In this document: one piece after another, positions 6,561 through 10,798 of the stretch
Position numbering within the stretch: position 1 is the stretch's first letter
Layout of the letters: the number at the start of each line of letters is the position of its first letter
Program-made: the position numbers and the translations under genes
Assembly (NCBI GenBank): GCA_036568605.1
Contig: DATCSE010000595.1
Coordinates: 1-10,798 of the forward strand
DNA: 10,798 nucleotides
Direction: 5' to 3'
Origin: DATCSE01 sp036568605
Lineage (GTDB): Bacteria > Pseudomonadota > Gammaproteobacteria > Burkholderiales > Burkholderiaceae_C
The notes under the pieces: generated by a model
The model's input: only the letters and a program-made list of their open reading frames with translations
What the model was told of the DNA's origin: nothing
Databases searched by the model: none

Positions 6561-6636
6561 CCCCGCCGGGGTCTGCATCGTCAGGAGGCGGGTTCTTTCG
6601 CCTCCGTTCAATCGAAGAGCCTGGTCGCGGGCCTTC
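6561..6636 (+). promoter_or_regulatory. Structured leader before rplY (three hairpins)
   Basis: The 107-base gap between prs and rplY can fold into three hairpins: CCCC/GGGG around GCC at 6561-6571; a 7-bp stem GGAGGCG/CGCCTCC at 6584-6605 with an 8-base loop; and 6614-6636, GAAG-A-GCCT with GGGC-CTTC and one bulged A. The last ends 7 bases before the GGAG ribosome site at 6644-6647. None has a T-run, so they are not clear terminators. An autoregulatory L25 leader is known in gammaproteobacteria; an equivalent here is inference. Confidence 0.3.
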
Positions 6637-6654
6637 ACCATTTGGAGTGTTGTC

Positions 6655-7299
6655 ATGAAATTCGTCGCTTACGAGCGCACGTTGCAGGGGACCGGAGCGA
6701 GCCGCCGCCTGCGCAATGCGCAAAAGGTCCCGGGCATCGTCTATGGCGCCGGCACGCCGGCCATGATCGAGCTCGATCACAACGCCCTGTTCTTCGCGCT
6801 GAAGAAGGAAGCGTTCCACTCGTCCATCCTCGAGATGGAGCTGGGCGGCAAGTCGGAGCAGGTGCTGCTGCGCGACTACCAGATGCACCCGTTCCGTCCG
6901 ATCGTGCTGCACGTCGATTTCCAGCGCGTCGACGCGACGACCAAGATCAGCAAGCGCGTGCCGCTGCACTTCATCAACGAGGAGAACTCGCCGGCGGTCA
7001 AGACCGAAGGCTGCCTCGTGAATCACGTGATCACCGAGCTGCAGATCCAGTGCCTGGCCTCGCAGCTGCCCGAGTACATCACGGTCGACCTCGGCGAGCT
7101 GACCAAGGGCCAGACGCTGACCGTCAAGGACCTGAAGCTGGGCAAGGACATCAAGGTCGTGACCCACGGCAAGCCGAACCCGGTGGTCGCATCGACCTCG
7201 GTGAAGGCCGAAGAGGAAGAGGCGCCCGCGCCGGTGGCCGCGGCCCCGGCTCCGGCCCCGACCAAGGGCAAGAAGAGCGAGAAGCAGAACAAGAAGTAA
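6655..7299 (+). CDS. rplY: 50S ribosomal protein L25 / Ctc-type
   Basis: L25 binds 5S rRNA in the large ribosomal subunit. This is the long Ctc form (214 residues, against 94 in E. coli L25), with an N-terminal 5S-binding beta barrel and a second domain typical of TL5/Ctc proteins. Recognisable segments are KVPGIVYGAG near residue 24, ILEMELGGKSEQVLLRDYQMHPF in the barrel (about 58-80), VLHVDFQRVD near 83-92 and VDLGELTKGQTLTVKDL in the second domain (about 143-159). The C-terminal tail is acidic, then Ala/Pro-rich, then Lys-rich (from about residue 183) and probably disordered. GGAG at 6644-6647 lies 7 bases before ATG 6655. The gene follows prs in the same direction, as in Pseudomonas and Burkholderia, and is closed by a strong terminator. 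Confidence 0.96.
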   Translation: MKFVAYERTLQGTGASRRLRNAQKVPGIVYGAGTPAMIELDHNALFFALKKEAFHSSILEMELGGKSEQVLLRDYQMHPFRPIVLHVDFQRVDATTKISKRVPLHFINEENSPAVKTEGCLVNHVITELQIQCLASQLPEYITVDLGELTKGQTLTVKDLKLGKDIKVVTHGKPNPVVASTSVKAEEEEAPAPVAAAPAPAPTKGKKSEKQNKK

Positions 7300-7361
7300 G
7301 AAGGAACAAGAAGCAGACCATGCCTGCTCGGCGCCGCCCTTCGAGGGCAGCGCGCACTTCG

Positions 7362-7387
7362 AAGCCCCACCTCGGTGGGGCTTTTTG
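7362..7387 (+). terminator. Intrinsic terminator after rplY
   Basis: AGCCCCAC (7363-7370) pairs with GTGGGGCT (7375-7382) around the loop CTCG, followed directly by a T-run at 7382-7386. This is a textbook Rho-independent terminator. It ends the prs-rplY transcript and implies that pth needs its own promoter. A smaller hairpin, GCCCT/AGGGC at 7336-7348, lies just upstream. Confidence 0.9.
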
Positions 7388-7419
7388 TTGGCTCCCTCCG
7401 CGGGTCCGCCGTTCGCGGG

Positions 7420-7449
7420 TTGGGACCGGGCCGACGGCGCCTCGATAAT
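7420..7449 (+). promoter_or_regulatory. Candidate pth promoter giving a leaderless mRNA
   Basis: TTGGGA at 7420-7425 (4 of 6 to TTGACA) and GATAAT at 7444-7449 (5 of 6 to TATAAT) are spaced 18 bases apart. The expected transcription start is 7456-7457, exactly at the ATG of pth. There is no Shine-Dalgarno before that ATG, which fits. The promoter lies between the rplY terminator and pth, where one is required. Confidence 0.45.
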
Positions 7450-7456
7450 TCGCCGC

Positions 7457-8062
7457 ATGACGATTCGATTGTTGGTCGGCCTGGGCAACCCGGGCCCGGA
7501 ATACGAAGCGACCCGGCACAACGCCGGCTTCTGGTTCGTCGACGAGGTTGCGCGCAAGCTCGGCGCGACCCTCTCGATCGATCGCAGCTATTTCGGCCGC
7601 GTCGCCCGCGTCAATCGCAGCGAGGGGCCGATCTGGCTGCTCGAGCCGATGACGTTCATGAACCTGTCGGGCAAGTCGGTCGCCGCGCTTGCGCGCTTCT
7701 TCAAGATCGCGACCAGCGAGGTCCTCGTCGCGCACGACGAGCTGGACCTGCTGCCCGGCCAGGTCAAGATCAAGCTGGGCGGCAGTGCCGCGGGCCACAA
7801 CGGGCTGAAGGACATCCAGGCCCAGCTCGGCAGCGCCGACTTCTGGCGGCTGCGGCTGGGGATCGGACATCCGGGTGTCAAGGCCGAGGTCGTCGACTAC
7901 GTGCTGCGCAAGCCGCCGGCCGAGCAGCGCGAGGCGATCGAGAGGAGCATCGAGCAATCGCTGCGTGCGCTCGATCTGCTGCTGGCCGGCAACATGGAGC
8001 ACGCGATGATGAAGATCCACGCGCGCCCGCCGCGCCCCAAACCCGAGCCTCCGAAGGAGTAG
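7457..8062 (+). CDS. pth: Peptidyl-tRNA hydrolase
   Basis: Pth cleaves the ester bond of peptidyl-tRNAs that drop off the ribosome, recycling tRNA; it is essential in bacteria. The 201-residue protein (E. coli 194) has all family residues: Asn11 in LVGLGNPG, catalytic His21 in TRHNAGF, Met68-Asn69 in PMTFMNLSG, Asp94 in HDELD and Asn115 in GHNGLKDI. The C-terminus ends in a short Pro/Lys-rich tail. The frame is open further upstream to an ATG at 7385, but that lies inside the rplY terminator; ATG 7457, two residues before the conserved IRLLVGLGNPG, is the real start. The next gene's ribosome site overlaps the pth stop codon, so the two are probably co-transcribed. Confidence 0.97.
   Translation: MTIRLLVGLGNPGPEYEATRHNAGFWFVDEVARKLGATLSIDRSYFGRVARVNRSEGPIWLLEPMTFMNLSGKSVAALARFFKIATSEVLVAHDELDLLPGQVKIKLGGSAAGHNGLKDIQAQLGSADFWRLRLGIGHPGVKAEVVDYVLRKPPAEQREAIERSIEQSLRALDLLLAGNMEHAMMKIHARPPRPKPEPPKE
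8054..8059 (+). promoter_or_regulatory. Ribosome-binding site of the small secreted protein, next to the pth stop
   Basis: AAGGAG at 8054-8059 abuts the pth stop codon (8060-8062) and lies 9 bases before ATG 8069. In-frame ATGs follow at 8075 and 8081, but the spacing favours 8069. Confidence 0.7.
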
Positions 8063-8068
8063 ACGAAC

Positions 8069-8515
8069 ATGACGATGACGATGCAGTCGATCCGGGCCGC
8101 CGCCCTGCCCCTGCTGCTGGTTGTCGTCAGCGGATTCGCGATGCCGGCTGCGCACGCCCAGATGGTCTACCGCTGCGGCAGCACCTACACACACACGCCG
8201 TGCCCCGAGGGCCGCGTGGTCGCGGCGACCGACCCGCGCAGCGCCGCCCAGCGTGCCGAGGCGCAACGCATTGCCGCGCTCGAGAGCCAACGAGCCAGTC
8301 AGATGGAGCACGAACGGCTGACGCAGGAAGCAGCGCAGAAGCCGGCCATGGCGACGGGGTTCGATTCGCGCGCATCCGCGACCGCGGCCAAGGCACCGTC
8401 AACCGAGCATGGCCGGCATCAGAAAAAGAAGAAGCACAAGGCTGGCAAGCAGGGCGAGGGAGACGATTTCGTCGCCGTCGATCCAACGACGCTGAAGAAG
8501 CGCAGCCGCAAGTAG
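8069..8515 (+). CDS. Small secreted protein, DUF4124-like
   Basis: A 148-residue exported protein of unknown function. A Sec signal peptide covers residues 1-30 (hydrophobic run LPLLLVVVSGF, cleavage after AHA). The mature chain begins with a short motif, VYRCGSTYTHTPCPEGR (33-49), resembling the DUF4124 core in which two cysteines (Cys36, Cys45) flank a T-x-x-P-C element; here the spacing between them is short. A charged helical stretch rich in Ala, Gln, Glu and Arg follows (about 54-92, possibly coiled coil), then a Lys-rich patch at 116-127 and a basic C-terminus. It lies 6 bases after pth and converges on the ferredoxin gene with 10 bases between. I recognise no catalytic motif. A role in the envelope is inferred only from the signal peptide. 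Confidence 0.8.
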   Translation: MTMTMQSIRAAALPLLLVVVSGFAMPAAHAQMVYRCGSTYTHTPCPEGRVVAATDPRSAAQRAEAQRIAALESQRASQMEHERLTQEAAQKPAMATGFDSRASATAAKAPSTEHGRHQKKKKHKAGKQGEGDDFVAVDPTTLKKRSRK

Positions 8516-8525
8516 TCTCGCCGGC

Positions 8526-8795
8526 TCAGGTCGAACCGGTCGCCGTCGCCTGCTGCTGCAGGCGCTGATACTTCGCCCACAACGAATGGCGGGACTCGAT
8601 GTGCGCCGGGTCTACCGGAATGCAACTCACCGGGCAGACCTGCACGCACTGCGGCTCGTCGAAGTGCCCGACGCATTCGGTGCAACGGTTCGGGTCGATG
8701 CGGTAGATCTCCGGGCCCATCGAGATCGCCTGGTTCGGGCACTCGGGCTCGCAGACATCGCAGTTGATGCACTCGTCGGTGATCAGAAGAGCCAT
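8526..8795 (-). CDS. yfhL: YfhL-type 2[4Fe-4S] ferredoxin
   Basis: A small electron-transfer ferredoxin of 89 residues, of the Allochromatium/YfhL (Alvin) type. Two cluster motifs are visible: Cys9, 12, 15 and 19 (Cx2Cx2Cx3CP) and Cys38, 41, 50 and 54 (Cx2Cx8Cx3CP), plus the extra Cys58. The enlarged loop in the second motif (ECVGHFDEPQC) and the C-terminal helical tail (SLWAKYQRLQQQ) mark this subfamily, which has unusually negative reduction potentials. Known partners are poorly defined. The gene follows coaD after 19 bases on the same strand; ferredoxin beside coaD is also found in Pseudomonas. Its end lies 10 bases from the convergent small-protein gene, with no clear intrinsic terminator between them. 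Confidence 0.95.
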   Translation of the reverse strand: MALLITDECINCDVCEPECPNQAISMGPEIYRIDPNRCTECVGHFDEPQCVQVCPVSCIPVDPAHIESRHSLWAKYQRLQQQATATGST

Positions 8796-8814
8796 GGCGG
8801 CGGGGTCACATGTG

Positions 8815-9315
8815 TCACGGATCGCTTTTCACCCGCTGGCGCAGGCGATCCAGCACGAAGGGTGACACGAACTTGGAGACATCACCGCCCAAGGTGGCAA
8901 TCTCGCGCACGAACGTGCCCGAGACGAACTGGTATTGATCGCTGGGCGTCAGGAACACGGTCTCGACCTCGGGCATCAGCTGCCGGTTCATGCCGGCCAT
9001 CTGGAACTCGTATTCGAAGTCGCTGACGGCGCGCAATCCGCGCACCACGACCTTGCCGCCGTGGCTGACGACGAAGTCGCGCAGCAGCCCGCGAAACGCC
9101 AGCACTTCGACATTCGGGTACTTGGACGACAGCTCGGTCGCGATCTCCAGCCGCTCGGCGATCGTGAACATCGTGCGCTTGTGGTGGCCGGCCGCCACGG
9201 CGACGATCAGGCGCTCGAACAGACGGCTCGCACGGCGCATCAGGTCTTCGTGCCCGAGCGTCATCGGATCGAAGGTGCCGGGATAGACGGCGGTCAGACG
9301 AGTCGCGGTGGTCAC
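8815..9315 (-). CDS. coaD: Pantetheine-phosphate adenylyltransferase
   Basis: CoaD transfers AMP from ATP to 4'-phosphopantetheine to form dephospho-CoA, the penultimate step of coenzyme A synthesis. The 166-residue protein carries the nucleotidyltransferase signature GTFDPMTLGHEDL with the TxGH motif at 19-22, VVVRGLRAVSDFEYEFQMAGMN in the middle, and the late ATP-binding segment YQFVSGTFVREIA. The frame extends about 35 codons further upstream without family similarity. GTG 9315 is chosen because AGGAAG (9326-9321) sits correctly before it; another GTG at 9321 overlaps that site. The gene lies 52 bases after rsmD and 19 before the ferredoxin gene. CoaD and RsmD are neighbours in many proteobacteria. 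Confidence 0.96.
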   Translation of the reverse strand: MTTATRLTAVYPGTFDPMTLGHEDLMRRASRLFERLIVAVAAGHHKRTMFTIAERLEIATELSSKYPNVEVLAFRGLLRDFVVSHGGKVVVRGLRAVSDFEYEFQMAGMNRQLMPEVETVFLTPSDQYQFVSGTFVREIATLGGDVSKFVSPFVLDRLRQRVKSDP

Positions 9316-9320
9316 GGGCA

Positions 9321-9326
9321 CTTCCT
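9321..9326 (-). promoter_or_regulatory. Ribosome-binding site deciding the coaD start
   Basis: On the minus strand AGGAAG (9326-9321) lies 5 bases before GTG 9315. The alternative GTG at 9321-9319 shares a base with this site and can be excluded as the start. Confidence 0.65.
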
Positions 9327-9342
9327 GCGGTGAGTCGGGCGC

Positions 9343-9348
9343 AGTGTA
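9343..9348 (-). promoter_or_regulatory. Weak possible -10 for coaD
   Basis: TACACT on the minus strand (4 of 6 to TATAAT) lies in the 52-base gap between rsmD and coaD. It would start transcription near 9336 and leave a short leader with the ribosome site. The -35 region (CTGATC, 9371-9366) is poor, so this is tentative. Confidence 0.2.
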
Positions 9349-9367
9349 GCCGGAGCCGGATAGCCGA

Positions 9368-9955
9368 TCAGTCGGGGGCAGCCCGACGCTGAAGCAGGTG
9401 GAAATGCACCGAACCGGCACGTGACTGGCGATGGATCACCAAACCATGCACGGCGGCCGAGTCCGCAGCGAGCGGTTGCGGCGCCTCGAGGTAGACATAA
9501 CCGTCGGGCACGACGATGCGTACCGCGGCCGCCAGCGCCGGCTCGGCGAGCGGCGCACCAAACGGCGGGTCGAGGAATACCAGCTCGAACGAACCGGGCG
9601 GGCAGCGCGCCATCCATGCCAGCGCGTCGCCGTTTTCGACGCGGATCTGTTCTGCATGCAATCGGGTCTTGGCCTCGGCCAGCGTGCGCGCGAGGCGACG
9701 ATCCTGCTCGACCAGCACCACCGTATCGGCCCCGCGCGATGCTGCCTCGAAACCCAGCGCGCCGCTGCCGGCGAACGCATCCAGGCAACGCCAGCCCGAC
9801 AAATCCGGGCCCAGCCAGTTGAACAGGGTTTCGCGCACGCGGTCAGGCGTCGGCCGCAGCCCGTCGGCCTCGGCCACGGGCAGCTTGCTGCGCTTCCACA
9901 CGCCGCCGATGATGCGGACCTCGTGGCGCCGCCGCGCCGGGGCCGCAGCCGTCAT
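9368..9955 (-). CDS. rsmD: 16S rRNA (guanine(966)-N(2))-methyltransferase
   Basis: RsmD uses S-adenosylmethionine to methylate N2 of G966 in 16S rRNA, acting on the small ribosomal subunit. The 195-residue protein (E. coli 198) begins with the family segment VRIIGGVWKRSKLPV, then GLRPTPDRVRETLFNWL (about 32-48), the SAM-binding motif I LDAFAGSGALGFEAASRG at 58-75, the acidic end of strand 2 (Glu83) and the catalytic DPPFG at 129-133. The start ATG 9955 overlaps the hisF stop as ATGA, so translation is probably coupled to hisF. This upstream neighbour is unexpected, because rsmD in related genomes is usually next to ftsY or M16 peptidase genes. coaD follows after 52 bases. Confidence 0.95.
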   Translation of the reverse strand: MTAAAPARRRHEVRIIGGVWKRSKLPVAEADGLRPTPDRVRETLFNWLGPDLSGWRCLDAFAGSGALGFEAASRGADTVVLVEQDRRLARTLAEAKTRLHAEQIRVENGDALAWMARCPPGSFELVFLDPPFGAPLAEPALAAAVRIVVPDGYVYLEAPQPLAADSAAVHGLVIHRQSRAGSVHFHLLQRRAAPD

Positions 9956-10719
9956 TGCCGGACCGGGATGCCGTCGCGCGCGAGCAGCGCCTTCGCTTCG
10001 GCCACCGTGAATTCGCCGTAGTGGAAGATGCTCGCGGCCAGCACGGCGTCGGCGCCACCGAGGCGGATGCCGTCGGACAGGTGCTGCAGCGAGCCGACGC
10101 CGCCCGATGCGATCACCGGCACGCTGACCGCATCGCTGACTGCACGGGTCAGCTCGAGGTCGAAACCGCTCTTCGTGCCGTCGCGGTCCATGCTGGTCAG
10201 CAAAATCTCGCCGGCCCCGCGCCGGGCCATCTCGCGCGCCCACGCGACCGCGTCGAGCCCGGTGTTCTTGCGCCCGCCGTGGGTGTAGACATCCCAGCCC
10301 GGGCTGTCGGCATCGGTGCGGCGTTTTGCGTCTATGGCCACGACGATGCACTGCGCCCCGTACTTGGCCGACGCATCGGCAATGACCTGCGGGTTCGCGA
10401 CCGCCGCCGAATTGAAGCTGACCTTGTCGGCACCGGCATTCAGCAGCCGGCGCACGTCCTCGACCGTGCGCACGCCGCCGCCGACTGTCAGCGGGATGAA
10501 CACCTGCGAGGCGACCGCCTCGATGATCGGCAGGATCAGGTCGCGACCGTCGCTGGTCGCGGTGATGTCGAGGAAGGTCAGCTCGTCGGCGCCCTGCTCG
10601 TTGTAGCGCGCCGCGATCTCGACCGGATCGCCGGCATCGCGCAGCTCGACGAAGTTGACGCCCTTGACGACGCGCCCCCCGGTGACGTCCAGGCACGGAA
10701 TGATGCGTTTGGCGAGCAT
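9952..10719 (-). CDS. hisF: Imidazole glycerol phosphate synthase, cyclase subunit
   Basis: HisF takes ammonia produced by HisH and converts PRFAR to imidazole glycerol phosphate and AICAR in histidine synthesis. The 255-residue (beta/alpha)8 barrel has both catalytic aspartates, Asp11 in IIPCLDV and Asp130 in VVAIDAKR. It also carries the barrel phosphate-binding segments TVGGGVRT (78-85) and VIASGGVGSLQHL, and the gate/ring residues at Arg5, Glu46 and Lys99. Length equals the family norm. It starts 13 bases after the hisA stop, with only a weak purine run (GAGAGAAA) as ribosome site. The stop overlaps the rsmD start by 4 bases. hisI, the usual next gene in proteobacterial his operons, is absent from this position. 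Confidence 0.98.
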   Translation of the reverse strand: MLAKRIIPCLDVTGGRVVKGVNFVELRDAGDPVEIAARYNEQGADELTFLDITATSDGRDLILPIIEAVASQVFIPLTVGGGVRTVEDVRRLLNAGADKVSFNSAAVANPQVIADASAKYGAQCIVVAIDAKRRTDADSPGWDVYTHGGRKNTGLDAVAWAREMARRGAGEILLTSMDRDGTKSGFDLELTRAVSDAVSVPVIASGGVGSLQHLSDGIRLGGADAVLAASIFHYGEFTVAEAKALLARDGIPVRQ

Positions 10720-10732
10720 GCGGCGGTTTCTC

Positions 10733-10798
10733 TCAGGCGCCGTTCAGCTCGTCGGCGCGCGCCTGCGCCGCGGCGAAGTCGAGCTCGCCGCTGTAGAT
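10733..10798 (-). CDS. hisA: HisA, C-terminal 21 codons (cut by window edge)
   Basis: Only the last 21 codons and the TGA (10735-10733) are inside the window. The ending IYSGELDFAAAQA, with its alanine-rich helix, matches the usual C-terminus of phosphoribosylformimino-5-aminoimidazole carboxamide ribotide isomerase, which follows the segment GRAIYxG. The position immediately before hisF, 13 bases away and on the same strand, is where hisA lies in most his operons. The enzyme supplies PRFAR, the substrate of HisF/HisH. The fragment is short, so the call rests on this ending plus context. Confidence 0.85.
   Translation of the reverse strand: MYSGELDFAAAQARADELNGA

Noticed and set aside
7385..7456. 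A longer pth start 24 codons upstream
   Set aside because: The upstream ATG lies within the T-run end of the rplY terminator and the added residues are not Pth-like.
6322..7557. A 411-codon minus-strand open frame opposite prs, rplY and pth
   Set aside because: It is antisense to three well-identified genes and crosses the rplY terminator; no domain is recognised.
8547..8564. A perfect 7-bp hairpin (CGCCTGC/GCAGGCG) near the end of the ferredoxin gene
   Set aside because: It lies inside codons for a Gln-rich stretch, with no T-run on either strand, so it is unlikely to be a terminator between the convergent genes.
8807..8814. Palindrome CACATGTG between coaD and the ferredoxin gene
   Set aside because: Eight bases of symmetry next to a stop codon are too short to call an operator, and no matching second site was seen.

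Overview
The window is G+C-rich chromosomal DNA (about two thirds G+C by eye), tightly packed with housekeeping genes. Gene content and order point to a betaproteobacterium, most likely Burkholderiales. The run mutM / TPR protein - lolB - ispE - tRNA-Gln - prs - rplY - pth, with the ferredoxin / coaD / rsmD group beside it, is the arrangement I know from that group. No mobile element, CRISPR array, integrase, toxin-antitoxin pair or defence cluster was found, and codon use looks uniform throughout. I do not see a new multi-gene system; the points of interest are local oddities inside familiar genes.

Left part (1-2056, minus strand): the N-terminal 364 codons of a dynamin-like GTPase, which runs off the left edge, preceded on the same strand by mutM (formamidopyrimidine-DNA glycosylase), whose zinc finger lacks one of the four usual cysteines. 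Centre (2131-8515, plus strand): an exported TPR protein overlapping lolB by 4 bases, then ispE, a tRNA-Gln(UUG) sitting between ispE and prs, prs with a GTG start, and rplY, which ends in a strong intrinsic terminator. After it come pth, with its own promoter candidate, and a small secreted DUF4124-like protein. Right part (8526-10798, minus strand): the tail of hisA, then hisF, rsmD (start overlapping the hisF stop), coaD and a YfhL-type 2[4Fe-4S] ferredoxin, all in one direction and converging on the pth unit.

The central genes link outer-membrane lipoprotein insertion (lolB), isoprenoid precursor synthesis (ispE), PRPP supply (prs) and translation (tRNA-Gln, L25, peptidyl-tRNA hydrolase). 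PRPP made by Prs feeds histidine synthesis, whose late genes hisA and hisF lie at the right edge; this is a metabolic link rather than evidence of shared regulation. The least expected piece of gene order is the direct 4-base coupling of hisF to rsmD, where hisI would be the usual next gene. There is no gene-free stretch over 300 bases; the longest gap is 7300-7456.
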